From NCBI GenBank assembly GCA_964444865.1, contig CAYUJE010000044.1:1-25713 (forward strand): a stretch of DNA of 25,713 bases. The letters are read 5' to 3'. The position numbers were made by a program, and so were the translations under genes. Below, one piece after another: positions 8,406 to 15,929 of this stretch. Numbering within the stretch: position 1 is the first letter of the stretch; each line of letters opens with the position of its first letter. The notes beneath the pieces were generated by a model. It saw only the letters and a list, made by a program, of their open reading frames with translations. It ran no database searches and was not told the origin of the DNA. This DNA comes from SXOA01 sp964444865 (GTDB lineage Bacteria; Planctomycetota; Planctomycetia; Pirellulales; Pirellulaceae).

Positions 8406-9245
8406 CTACTCCTCATACACCTGCGGCAGTTGCCAGGAAGATTGCGGAGCAACAACGCGGCGGCGGGTGAGGGGCGCGGCGGACTCCGCCGAAAAGAGAC
8501 CTCCCTGCATGTTCTGTCTGCCGTCTGGGGAGCGAGTTGGCGAGCTAGTTTTGGCGAGGGGCTGGATCGTGGAAATTCCTTGCACCACCTTAGCCCGCCG
8601 CAGGGAATTGAGGAGAGTAGCAATTCTCTGGTGATTTTCTCGAGTTTGGGAAGTGACCAAGGCGCCCGCATTCGCAAACTCAGCAATCGAGCCGGGACCG
8701 CCGACGTCGTCCCAAGAATCTGGATCAAGCGTGGTCGTGATGACTTCAATCAGCGAGTCGTAGTCCGTCACGGTCGTCCGACTGCCGTTATTCGACGTGA
8801 CCGTGTAGCTGACAAGATCGAGCACCGGGTAGGTACGGGTTGTCAGGTTGGAACGGGCGTCTTCCTTCGTCGTAATCACGAGCGCCTCGTCCCGAATGAG
8901 AATGGCCATCTCCCGTTCTTCCAGGAGATTGCGAAAAAAGGATTCCAAGGCGACTTCGTGCATGGACAGAGTAACCGGTGAATCGAGACTGATGGCCATT
9001 TCCTCCAGTTTTTTGGTCGCCACCACCATCGGCAGACCTGTCCTCTGCTGGATGGCGTTGAGGGCGTCCTTGAGAGGCTCTTCGCTGAAACTGATGGTAA
9101 TTCTCTGCGTGAGGGCGGCTTCAATGCGATCTTCAGCCGATGTATCCCTTTCGACAATGGAAACTTGCCCCAACGTCGCTGAGGAAAAAAGAAATGGGAT
9201 AACGAGCGCGGCAGCGCACCTGGCCGCGAAGGGATTGACCGGCAT
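8406..9245 (-). CDS. Exported secretin-N/STN-like domain protein
   Basis: 279 residues. A signal peptide ends near LFSSATLGQ. The following region (ITISFSEEPLKDALNAIQQR, TGLPMVV, then VTLSMHEVALESFFRNLL and MAILIRDEALVIT) has the beta-alpha-beta pattern of STN/secretin N domains. A second part (TRTYPVLDLVSY, IEVITTTLDPDSWDD, FANAGALVTSQTRENHQRIATLL) resembles the N1-type domain that usually precedes the secretin pore, but no pore domain follows. Such pore-less proteins are frequent in planctomycetes and have no known function. AGGA lies 8 bases before the ATG at 9245, which decides this start over the upstream in-frame codon at 9278. It converges with the DUF4190 gene, with a 9-base gap. Confidence 0.75.
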   Translation of the reverse strand: MPVNPFAARCAAALVIPFLFSSATLGQVSIVERDTSAEDRIEAALTQRITISFSEEPLKDALNAIQQRTGLPMVVATKKLEEMAISLDSPVTLSMHEVALESFFRNLLEEREMAILIRDEALVITTKEDARSNLTTRTYPVLDLVSYTVTSNNGSRTTVTDYDSLIEVITTTLDPDSWDDVGGPGSIAEFANAGALVTSQTRENHQRIATLLNSLRRAKVVQGISTIQPLAKTSSPTRSPDGRQNMQGGLFSAESAAPLTRRRVVAPQSSWQLPQVYEE

Positions 9246-9291
9246 GGCAAAGTTCCTGGAGAGAGAAAGCCCCTGCAAGCCTTAGCTTAGC

Positions 9292-9320
9292 TGGCATTGC
9301 CACTGCGAGGCAACTATAAT
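9292..9320 (+). promoter_or_regulatory. Candidate promoter of the DUF4139 gene
   Basis: A perfect TATAAT (9315-9320) is preceded after 17 bases by TGGCAT (9292-9297), a poor -35. It lies in the 231-base divergent gap before the DUF4139 gene and would give a leader of about 150 bases. Nothing structured was recognised in that leader. Confidence 0.3.
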
Positions 9321-9476
9321 CCTCTTGGGCAAGGCGCAGAAAGCGTAGGCGGCATCGATTGCCGAATCTTCTAGAGGTTTGTTCCCTGTGCGGGCCGGGT
9401 GTTGCAAGTCGCTTTCTCTCATGCGTCAACTTTAGCGAGACTCTCTGCTCATTCGCCTCTCTCCAAGGAGTTCCCG

Positions 9477-11633
9477 ATGTCTGCCTGCTTTGCGCGCCTG
9501 TGCCGGCTCTTCCCCATCCTGTTGTGCTGCTGGCCCCTGGCATTGGCCTTCTCCCAGGAAAAGGAGCCGCCGCTGCCGCTGAAAAGGGTCGTGCTTTTCA
9601 GCAGCAGCGTCGGTTACTACGAACACGCAGGAGAAGTGGAAGGGAACAGGCAGATTGAGTTCGCCTTCAAGACGGAGGACATCAACGACCTGCTCAAAAG
9701 CATGGTGGTGCAGGACCGGAACGGCGGAGTGGTGACGGCGGTCAATTACGGATCTCCGGAGCCGCTCACCCGCACCCTCCGGACGTTCACGATTGATTTA
9801 ACCGACAGCCCCACCCTGGCCCAGATTTTCGGGCAGCTTCGCGGGCAGGAAGTGCGGCTGGAAACGCCGAATCCCGTGGTGGGAACCGTGGTCGGCGTCG
9901 AGCGGCGGCTGGTAACAGTCGGCCCGGATCGGTCTGCCGAAGTTGACGTGCTCAACGTGCGGACCGCCGAAGGGCTGAGAAGCGTGAAGTTGGACACGAT
10001 TTCGCGCACGCAGTTTGTCAGCGCCAAAATCGACAAGGAATTCCAGCAGGCGCTCGATCTGCTGGCCATCGCCCATACGAACGACCAGAAACGAGTGAAA
10101 CTCGACTTCAAGGGGGAAGGAAAACGCCAAGTTTCCGTCGGCTACATCCAGGAATCCCCCGTGTGGAAGACCAGCTATCGCCTGGTATTGAGCGATGACA
10201 AGCAACCGTTTCTGCAAGGCTGGGCGATTGTGGAAAACACGTCCTCTCAAGACTGGAAAGATGTGAAACTGACCCTCGTCAGCGGGCGGCCGATCTCTTT
10301 CGAGATGGACCTTTATCAGCCGTTATTCATGGCCCGCCCCTTCGTGACTCCCGAGCAACATGCTTCGCTCAGCCCGCGCGTCTATGACCAGGACCTCGCA
10401 GGCCGGGAGCAGGAATTCCAGGCGGCCGGCAAAGCTTCTCGTCGGGGGGGCGGATTTGGCGGGATGGGCGGAGGCATGGGCGGAATGGGCGGAGGAGGAA
10501 TGTTTGGTGCCCCCGCAGCGCCAAAAAAGGACCGCCCGTTTGTCATCAGCGTCATACCCGTCTTGGACAAAAACAAACCAGGTGAAGGAAACATCGACCT
10601 GAAGCAAGGAGTTGAGTCGACGGCAGTCGGCGGAGACGTGGGCGAGTTGTTCCGTTACGCCATCAAGCCGCCTGTCACACTTGCGCGCAATGAATCGGCC
10701 ATGTTGCCGATTGTGAACGATGCGGTGAAAGGGGAGAAAGTTGATATTTTCAATCCGGCTGTGCATGGCAAGCATCCGCTGGCTGGATTGCGGCTGACGA
10801 ACACCACGGATTTGCATTTGCTGCAAGGGCCGATCACGCTCTTTGACGGCGGTGAATATGCCGGCGACGCCCGGATTGAAGACATCGCCCCCGGTTCTAC
10901 GCGGCTCATCAGCTATGCCTTGGATTTGGAGACGGAAATTGCCGTCGAAGTCAAACCGGAAGAACAAGCCACCATCCTGCTGCAAATCAGCAAGGGAGGG
11001 TTGCACGCGAAGCAGAAGATTACCCGCAAGACGAATTACACGATTAAGAATTCGTCGGGGCACGCCAAAAAGGTGTTGCTCGAGCGGCCTAACGACCCCA
11101 CCTGGAAGTCCGTGCAACCTGCACCTGAAGAAAAGACCCGTTCCCTGTCTCGCTTTGCCGTAACGGCCGAACCGGGCAAGACGGCAATGCTCGTCATTGC
11201 GGAAGAACGGGATGCGACCGAGACGTTCCAGCTCACCACGCTGGACCTGGCCCAAGTCGATTTCTACATCCGTCTCCCCGTGGCCAAGCCAGCCTTGCAG
11301 AAGGCGCTAGAATCGGTCATGGCAGCCAAATCCAAGCTGGCGGCGCTGGGAGTCTCGCGATCATTGCTCGAAAATCAAATCGCCACACTCGGACAGGAGC
11401 AGGAACGCCTGCGGAAAAACCTGCAATCGATTCCCTCGCTCAAAGGCAGTGACATTGCCACGGAAGAGAACAAGAAGTCCGCCAGCGATCTCCTGCAGCG
11501 CTACTTGAAAAAACTCTCCGATGTCGAGACTGAACTGGAAACGAAGCGGAAGGAACTGGAACAAATGCAGGAGAAGGAAACCAAAGCCCGGCTGGAGCTC
11601 GAAAAACTGATCGAAGGGTTGGTCGTAGAGTGA
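9477..11633 (+). CDS. DUF4139 domain-containing exported protein
   Basis: 718 residues. A signal peptide is formed by LFPILLCCWPLALAFS. The N-terminal part (LKRVVLFSSSVGYYEHAG, EFAFKTEDINDLLKSMVV) and the middle (SVGYIQESPVWKTSYRLVL, GWAIVENTSSQDWKDVKLTLVSGRP) are characteristic of DUF4139 / mucoidy-inhibitor-like proteins. Around residues 323-346 a low-complexity glycine/methionine segment interrupts the domain. The C-terminal hundred residues (about 617-718) are rich in Lys, Glu and Leu in heptad-like spacing and probably form a coiled coil. The start is fixed by AAGGAG (9465-9470) six bases before the ATG; the open frame continues upstream to 9399 but that part lacks a signal peptide. Function is unknown; periplasmic location is inferred. 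Confidence 0.82.
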   Translation: MSACFARLCRLFPILLCCWPLALAFSQEKEPPLPLKRVVLFSSSVGYYEHAGEVEGNRQIEFAFKTEDINDLLKSMVVQDRNGGVVTAVNYGSPEPLTRTLRTFTIDLTDSPTLAQIFGQLRGQEVRLETPNPVVGTVVGVERRLVTVGPDRSAEVDVLNVRTAEGLRSVKLDTISRTQFVSAKIDKEFQQALDLLAIAHTNDQKRVKLDFKGEGKRQVSVGYIQESPVWKTSYRLVLSDDKQPFLQGWAIVENTSSQDWKDVKLTLVSGRPISFEMDLYQPLFMARPFVTPEQHASLSPRVYDQDLAGREQEFQAAGKASRRGGGFGGMGGGMGGMGGGGMFGAPAAPKKDRPFVISVIPVLDKNKPGEGNIDLKQGVESTAVGGDVGELFRYAIKPPVTLARNESAMLPIVNDAVKGEKVDIFNPAVHGKHPLAGLRLTNTTDLHLLQGPITLFDGGEYAGDARIEDIAPGSTRLISYALDLETEIAVEVKPEEQATILLQISKGGLHAKQKITRKTNYTIKNSSGHAKKVLLERPNDPTWKSVQPAPEEKTRSLSRFAVTAEPGKTAMLVIAEERDATETFQLTTLDLAQVDFYIRLPVAKPALQKALESVMAAKSKLAALGVSRSLLENQIATLGQEQERLRKNLQSIPSLKGSDIATEENKKSASDLLQRYLKKLSDVETELETKRKELEQMQEKETKARLELEKLIEGLVVE

Positions 11634-11638
11634 GATAG

Positions 11639-11671
11639 ATTACTTGGACGGCCTGGGAAGGCCATCCTACA
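11639..11671. terminator. Short hairpin between convergent genes (dispersed-repeat-like)
   Basis: GGCC and GGCC enclose TGGGAA, extended imperfectly to GGACGGCC / GGCCATCC, in the 44-base gap between the DUF4139 gene and the converging 161-residue gene. The position fits a two-way terminator, although there is no T-tract. I recall similar GGACGGCC...GGCCATCC strings scattered in planctomycete intergenic DNA, unverified here. Confidence 0.4.
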
Positions 11672-11677
11672 ACAACA

Positions 11678-12163
11678 TCACAAAACCGCTCCCGCCTGCG
11701 GATCGATGCCCACGCCGTGGCAGAGGCGGGCGAGGCGGGCGAGGACGAGGAGGAGGGTGGCGGGATCGAGAATCTCGTCCTCCTCGTTGTCCATGAAGCT
11801 GTCGCCGATTTCCTCGAAGTGGTAGATATCAAACCGGGCGTTGGCAGCCAGAGCATGCTGCACCTTGGCAAGTTCGTCGGGCGGGAACTTCTGCCCCTTC
11901 CATTCCGTTTTGAGTTCGGCGATTTGTTCCTTCACTTCCTCGCCGCCGACAAAAGTGATGTCCATGCCGGCTGCATCGGCGTGGGAGAGAACGGTCAGTG
12001 ATTCGAGCCGTCCCTCGCCGTCGGCAACCACTTCCTGCAATTCCAGTTTTCCCAATTCGCCCAGACTCTTCTGCACATCAGCCGCCAGCGGCCGATGCTG
12101 CCGGTCGAAGAGCACGAAATAAGTTTCTCGCCATTGATACCGGCTGTCGGCGAAGAGAGACAT
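11678..12163 (-). CDS. Hypothetical protein, 161 residues
   Basis: I do not recognise the family. The protein has no signal peptide or membrane segment and is acidic. Its N-terminus (SRYQWRETYFVLFDRQHRP) suggests a beta-hairpin; the middle (SLTVLSHADAAGMDITFVGG, EVKEQIAELKTEW) alternates strand and helix; the C-terminal region holds an acidic MDNEEDEILDPATLLLVLARL followed by LCHGVGIDPQAGAVL. It looks like a genuine small cytoplasmic protein because codon use and amino acid composition resemble its neighbours and the opposite-strand frames do not form domains. It lies downstream of the 88-residue gene on the same strand, 179 bases away, and could be co-transcribed. No Shine-Dalgarno is seen before the ATG at 12163. 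Confidence 0.65.
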   Translation of the reverse strand: MSLFADSRYQWRETYFVLFDRQHRPLAADVQKSLGELGKLELQEVVADGEGRLESLTVLSHADAAGMDITFVGGEEVKEQIAELKTEWKGQKFPPDELAKVQHALAANARFDIYHFEEIGDSFMDNEEDEILDPATLLLVLARLARLCHGVGIDPQAGAVL

Positions 12164-12241
12164 AGAGGATATGAAAAGAGGAGCAATTGGCTGAGATGTC
12201 AGTTAAGCGTCCGAGGAGATATTCGTTCTGTCAACAAATTC

Positions 12242-12340
12242 GAAGCACGAATTCCGAATTTGAAAACTAAGAGGGGCAACGATTGAAGAGGCATAGGGCT
12301 GGCGATCGTTTCGGATTCCGACATTCGAATTTCGGATTTT
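12242..12340. repeat. Heptamer-hairpin element, copy 1 (degenerate)
   Basis: GAAGCAC, GAATTCC and GAATTTG run head to tail in exact 7-base phase (12242-12262). About 50 bases later inverted-orientation units follow (CGGATTC 12312-12318, GACATTC 12320-12326, then GAATTTC and GGATTTT). The element ends next to the stop codon of the 88-residue gene. The arrangement, direct heptamers then inverted ones, is the same as in the copies at 15362 and 22256. Confidence 0.5.
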
Positions 12341-12342
12341 TC

Positions 12343-12609
12343 CTATTCCGGCTCCCACGGCTCTTCCATCCCGCCGCCCCCCTCCGGGGCGTGGCCGTTG
12401 TACCAGGATTCGATGGCCGCCAGCACGTTATCCCGCTCTTGCCGCGAGGCCCAGACGGATTCGTCCTGCTCCAGGCGGACTTCGTAGTCCCCTTCGCAGT
12501 TGCAATCCTCATTGCCGCAAAAATGGGGCGTATCCGCGACCCAAAGGATGCGATAAAGGGGGACGTGCTTGTCGTCAACCAGGACAAACAGGGATGAGGA
12601 AGTGGACAC
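12343..12609 (-). CDS. Small cysteine-containing hypothetical protein, 88 residues
   Basis: Family not recognised. From a GTG at 12609 the protein reads as a compact domain: SLFVLVDDKHVPLYRILWV, then a cysteine cluster HFCGNEDCNCEGDYEV (CxxxxCxC, possibly metal binding), a helix-like ERDNVLAAIESWYNG and an acidic glycine-rich tail. GGGAG lies 7 bases before this GTG, which decides the start. The frame stays open to an ATG at 12867, and an ATG at 12666 would add 19 residues, but the upstream part (many Pro, Ser and Arg) does not look coding. A start further upstream remains possible. Confidence 0.55.
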   Translation of the reverse strand: MSTSSSLFVLVDDKHVPLYRILWVADTPHFCGNEDCNCEGDYEVRLEQDESVWASRQERDNVLAAIESWYNGHAPEGGGGMEEPWEPE

Positions 12610-12948
12610 CGCCGAACTCCCAGAAGGAAAAAAGGCTGGGAAAATCTCAGGAATTGAGGACCGCCCCATTCTACGCAACGTGGGACCGCTCGGGCAGGGG
12701 CGGGCCGACTCTGCCAAACCAACCCGACGTGCCAGCGAGGCAATTGGGAGAAAACTCGGTGCCAAGCAACTCTCCCTGGCTGGAGCGTTGGATGGGGTCC
12801 ACCTCAGTGCGCCAAAGAAAAATATTATCTTTTGTTCAGTGAATAAATGACCATGTTCGCGCATCAAAGAAGTGTGAACTTGCGCGCGGCGGGAACGAAT
12901 CGAAATGGGGGGTAGGCATTAGGGCAAAATGCTGGGGAAACAGGCCTG

Positions 12949-13192
12949 CTTATCGCGCCTTATCACCCAGAACGAAGTTTGGCGACGAGGAATTGCGTAA
13001 ATCCTTTGTGGACAGAAGGTTACTGATGTGGAGGTAGCGGTGAGCAAAGTAAAAAACCCCTTATCACCCGACAAATCCCTGCACGCCGGGCCCTTATCAC
13101 TCGCTTATGGCTTCGACACACGAAATCGCCCTAAGTTGCTACGTGACAAGTGTTTAACAACGCATGAGACTTTGAAGAACGCCTTATCGCAC
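12949..13192 (+). repeat. Five interspersed CTTATC(A/G)C motifs upstream of the S9 peptidase
   Basis: Copies begin at 12949 (CTTATCGCG), 12959 (CTTATCACCC), 13060 (CTTATCACCC), 13093 (CTTATCACTC) and 13183 (CTTATCGCAC), all in the same orientation. A weaker CGTATCGCAC lies at 13261. Start-to-start distances are 10, 101, 33 and 90 bases, so this is not a tandem array. It may be a multi-site regulator target. Confidence 0.55.
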
Positions 13193-13220
13193 CCGCGAGC
13201 ATCCAGGGAACCCAAGAATC

Positions 13221-13251
13221 TTGCTCCTGGCTGCTGGGTTCGGTTTATAAT
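13221..13251 (+). promoter_or_regulatory. Candidate promoter of the S9 peptidase
   Basis: TTGCTC (13221-13226) and a perfect TATAAT (13246-13251) are separated by 19 bases, slightly longer than ideal. The GTG start is 42 bases after the -10 element, with AGAGG (13279-13283) as a modest ribosome binding site. Confidence 0.4.
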
Positions 13252-13292
13252 CCGCTTCACCGTATCGCACTAAAATCCAGAGGCCCTACCTC

Positions 13293-15356
13293 GTGAAAAA
13301 TCCACAAACAGACTTTCGTTTCGTCCTCGCCTGCGTTCTGATCCTGGCTGGGGTGTCCACGCCGGGGCTGTCCGCGGAGCCGTCGCCGATTCTCATCGAC
13401 GACCTCTATCGGATGGATTCGCCGCAGGGTCTCGTCGTCGCCCCCGATGGCGGCAGTGCGGTTTACTCACGCCGGTGGAATGACCGGAAGGAACGCGTGG
13501 TCCGGCATTCGCTCTGGCGAGTGGAAGGCGACGCCGCCCACGCGAAACCACTCGAAGTAGGTGAGCCGGACGGCCGCGCTCCAATTCTTTCGCCGGATGG
13601 CAAATGGATTGTGTTCTTATCGACTCGCCCGCTGCCGGATGGAAAGCCGGGCTTCACGCCTGTGCCGGCGTATTCCGACACGGCCACTGACATCTGGCTG
13701 ATGCCGGCAGCTGGGGGCAAAGCGATTCCTCTCGCCGGTCGCGAGCGGCCGTACAACCGCGTTTTCAACGATCCGTTTTACGGCAACATCGCTTTTTCAG
13801 CCGACGGCAAACGGCTCGTGTTTGTGGCAGACGTAATGAGGGAAGACCGCACGCCCGAAGAAGCTGAAAACAATGTGCAAGTCGTGCGGCAGGATGGCGG
13901 GGAAGGATACGAAGGGTATGGCCCGGCTCAGATTTGGATCGCCGATTTGCTGGAGGAGCCTGGCGAGGTTGCCGCTTCGCGGGTGACGCGTATTACTAGC
14001 GACGATTTCTGGTACGGCGACCCACAGTGGTCCGACGAGGGGAAAGCAATTATCGTCCACGCCAATCGGACCAAAGATCAGGAAGCGGTGCGGTACAGCA
14101 TCAACCAAAATTACGATCTATGGCGGATTGATTTAGGGGATGGAAGCCTGCTGCAGGCGACGTTTGGCCCCGGACCGGATGTTTCTCCACGGGTCTCGCC
14201 GGACGGCAAGCGGCTCTTGTATCTGAGCATTCCGCGGCGCGGCTCGCACATGGATGTTTTCAACCTGGCGATGATCGAAATCACGGAGAGCGGCCCGGAG
14301 AACCATGTCCTCTTCAATCACCATAGTGCCGATAAGCCGCCCCACCTGCCGCCATCGTTTCCATTGCCGCGGGATTGCTGGATGAATACTGCAGTCATTC
14401 ATTATTCCGCACCCGCCGGTGTGATGACAAAGCCGCAGGTAATCGATCTGACCAGTGGAGTTGCCGCACTCGAAGGAACGCCGGAATCGCTCAGCGAAGA
14501 ATACGCCAAAGCAGCGGAAACCCGCCGCAAGCTCACGCCGGCGGCAGACCCGTTTCTGAAAGAACGCGTCGTCGCCAAGGGAGAAGTGGTGACCTGGAAG
14601 CGGTCCGGCGGAATGCAGCTCGAAGGGATTCTCACCCGGCCGACGCAGCCGGGGGCAAAGGCACCGTTCAAACTGGCCCTTTACCCGCATGGCGGTCCCC
14701 ACAGCCGGTCGTCGCTGGGTTTTGATTTCACCGTTCAAGTCCTGGCAGCTAACGGCTACGCGGTCTTTCAGCCAAACTTCCGCGGCAGTGCGGGCTACGG
14801 TCAAAAGTTCATCGATGCTGACAAGGGCGATCTGGGCGGGGAAGACATGAAGGATATCCTTACCGGCATTGATCACTTGGTGAGCGAGGGAATTATCGAT
14901 AAGAATCGGCAGTTCGTGTACGGCATCAGCTACGGAGGTTACAGCACATGCTCGCTGATTGGCCGAACGACGCAGTTCCGCGCAGCCGTGCCGCAGAATG
15001 CGGTGACGGACATGGGGCTGATGTGGGCCTTGTCCGATATTCCAAGCTGGACGCAGTGGGAAGTCGGCGGCCGTCCATGGGAAGTGCCGATGGCGATGCG
15101 CGATGCCAGTCCGCTGACCAATGCCCACCGGGTGAAAACCCCCACGCTCATTTTGCATGCCGCCAATGATCGCCGCTGCCCGCTGCCGATGGGCAAGGTT
15201 TATTATCAGGCGCTGAAGGCCAACGGCGTGGAAACCGAAATGGTCATTTATCCGGACGAGGGACACCCGATCAAACAATTGCCGCACCAGGTGGATGTGC
15301 TAACCCGCGTATTGGATTGGTTTGGCAAGCACGATGCGGAAGGAGAAGGGCCGTAG
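13293..15356 (+). CDS. Exported S9 family (prolyl-oligopeptidase-type) peptidase
   Basis: 687 residues from a GTG with AGAGG nine bases upstream. A signal peptide (FVLACVLILAGVSTPGLSAEP) implies export. The N-terminal two thirds contain WD40/TolB-like propeller blades, seen as repeated strings such as ILSPDGKWIVFLS, AFSADGKRLVFVAD and RVSPDGKRLLYLS. The C-terminal alpha/beta hydrolase domain has YPHGGPHSRSS (oxyanion region), the nucleophile Ser546 in YGISYGGYS, Asp626 in HAANDRRCP and His658 in DEGHPI, so the catalytic triad is complete. Relatives are dipeptidyl or acylaminoacyl peptidases; exact specificity cannot be read. It is preceded by a long non-coding region with repeated motifs and followed by a heptamer-hairpin element. 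Confidence 0.9.
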   Translation: MKNPQTDFRFVLACVLILAGVSTPGLSAEPSPILIDDLYRMDSPQGLVVAPDGGSAVYSRRWNDRKERVVRHSLWRVEGDAAHAKPLEVGEPDGRAPILSPDGKWIVFLSTRPLPDGKPGFTPVPAYSDTATDIWLMPAAGGKAIPLAGRERPYNRVFNDPFYGNIAFSADGKRLVFVADVMREDRTPEEAENNVQVVRQDGGEGYEGYGPAQIWIADLLEEPGEVAASRVTRITSDDFWYGDPQWSDEGKAIIVHANRTKDQEAVRYSINQNYDLWRIDLGDGSLLQATFGPGPDVSPRVSPDGKRLLYLSIPRRGSHMDVFNLAMIEITESGPENHVLFNHHSADKPPHLPPSFPLPRDCWMNTAVIHYSAPAGVMTKPQVIDLTSGVAALEGTPESLSEEYAKAAETRRKLTPAADPFLKERVVAKGEVVTWKRSGGMQLEGILTRPTQPGAKAPFKLALYPHGGPHSRSSLGFDFTVQVLAANGYAVFQPNFRGSAGYGQKFIDADKGDLGGEDMKDILTGIDHLVSEGIIDKNRQFVYGISYGGYSTCSLIGRTTQFRAAVPQNAVTDMGLMWALSDIPSWTQWEVGGRPWEVPMAMRDASPLTNAHRVKTPTLILHAANDRRCPLPMGKVYYQALKANGVETEMVIYPDEGHPIKQLPHQVDVLTRVLDWFGKHDAEGEGP

Positions 15357-15361
15357 GGGAA

Positions 15362-15413
15362 ATTCGAAACTCGAATGACGAATGACGAATGACGAATGAA
15401 TTCGCATTGTCAT
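15362..15413. repeat. Heptamer-hairpin element, copy 2
   Basis: GAATGAC occurs three times in exact tandem (15373-15393) followed by GAATGAA (15394-15400), then inverted sequence CGCATTGTCATT. AATGACGAATG can pair with CATTGTCATT with one bulge. The element fills the whole gap between the convergent S9 peptidase and TPR lipoprotein genes and may act as a two-way terminator or mRNA-end stabiliser. Confidence 0.7.
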
Positions 15414-15929
15414 TTACCTTTTCTGTACGCCTTCCAAAGCCATCTGATAGACGGGGTTTTCCGGGTCCAACTCGGCCGCTTTGCGGAAGTTTTCGGCGGC
15501 GGTCGCGGCGTTGCCCCCCGCTTCCTGGGCGACAGCGAGCGCGTGGTAAATGTCGGCACGGCCTGGTGCCAGTTTGAGCGCCTGGTTCAATTGATCCTGG
15601 GCTGCGGAGGGGTTTTTCTGGAACAGCATCAGCTCCGCATATTGGATGTGGGCCTCCACAAAATTCGGCCGCTGTTGCACCAGTTTGGCGAGGGCCATCT
15701 GGCAGGCGTCTATGTTTCCTTCTTTCCAGCGGTTCAATGCGGCCTGCAACTGCGCGGAATCACGCTGGTTTTCGAACATCGCGATCGCCTCCGCCTTTTG
15801 CTCAGGGCTGAGGGGAGGATGCGTCTTGCCCTTCGTCGCATTTCCCCCCATGGACACACAGCCGCTGCATTGCGCGACGACGAGGATGATCGACCAGACT
15901 GCGAATCGAGTTTGTGCGGCTGTCATCAT
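15414..15929 (-). CDS. TPR-repeat lipoprotein, last gene of the secretion/pilus operon
   Basis: 171 residues. The N-terminus has a short hydrophobic helix (FAVWSIILVVAQ) followed by CSGC, where Cys24 may be lipidated; the -3 position is a cysteine, so the lipobox is atypical. The remainder contains about three tetratricopeptide repeats, for example AALNRWKEGNIDACQMALAKL, FVEAHIQYAELMLFQKNPSAA and ADIYHALAVAQEAGGNAATA. Its ATG overlaps the secretin stop (ATGATGA), so translation is coupled. In type IV pilus systems a TPR lipoprotein (PilF/PilW) is the pilotin that helps the secretin assemble in the outer membrane; that role is inferred here from position and architecture. Confidence 0.8.
   Translation of the reverse strand: MMTAAQTRFAVWSIILVVAQCSGCVSMGGNATKGKTHPPLSPEQKAEAIAMFENQRDSAQLQAALNRWKEGNIDACQMALAKLVQQRPNFVEAHIQYAELMLFQKNPSAAQDQLNQALKLAPGRADIYHALAVAQEAGGNAATAAENFRKAAELDPENPVYQMALEGVQKR

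Larger units (their letters stand above)
12610..13292. other. Long non-coding region between divergent genes
   Basis: About 680 bases with no convincing gene. Its left half contains an A/T-rich stretch (about 12815-12850) within otherwise GC-rich DNA that may hold the promoter of the small cysteine protein. Its right half (12949-13192) holds the CTTATC(A/G)C repeats listed separately and a candidate promoter for the peptidase. A plus-strand open frame at 13028-13273 runs through the repeats and shows no recognisable protein features. Confidence 0.5.

Noticed and set aside
10323..11255. 310-codon minus-strand frame
   Set aside because: Antisense to the DUF4139 gene; Arg/Gln/His-rich composition without any motif.
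12610..12867. N-terminal extension of the 88-residue protein to an ATG at 12867
   Set aside because: The extension is Pro/Ser/Arg-rich and unlike the downstream domain, while a GTG with GGGAG lies at the domain start. Kept as a possibility only.
12949..13192. DnaA boxes / replication origin
   Set aside because: TTATCACCC differs from TTATNCACA at key positions, and no dnaA, dnaN or AT-rich unwinding region of the expected type is present.
13028..13273. 81-codon frame in the long intergenic region
   Set aside because: It runs through the CTTATC(A/G)C repeats, has no ribosome binding site and no hydrophobic core or motif.
14133..15287. 384-codon minus-strand frame
   Set aside because: Lies opposite the catalytic domain of the S9 peptidase; no recognisable features.
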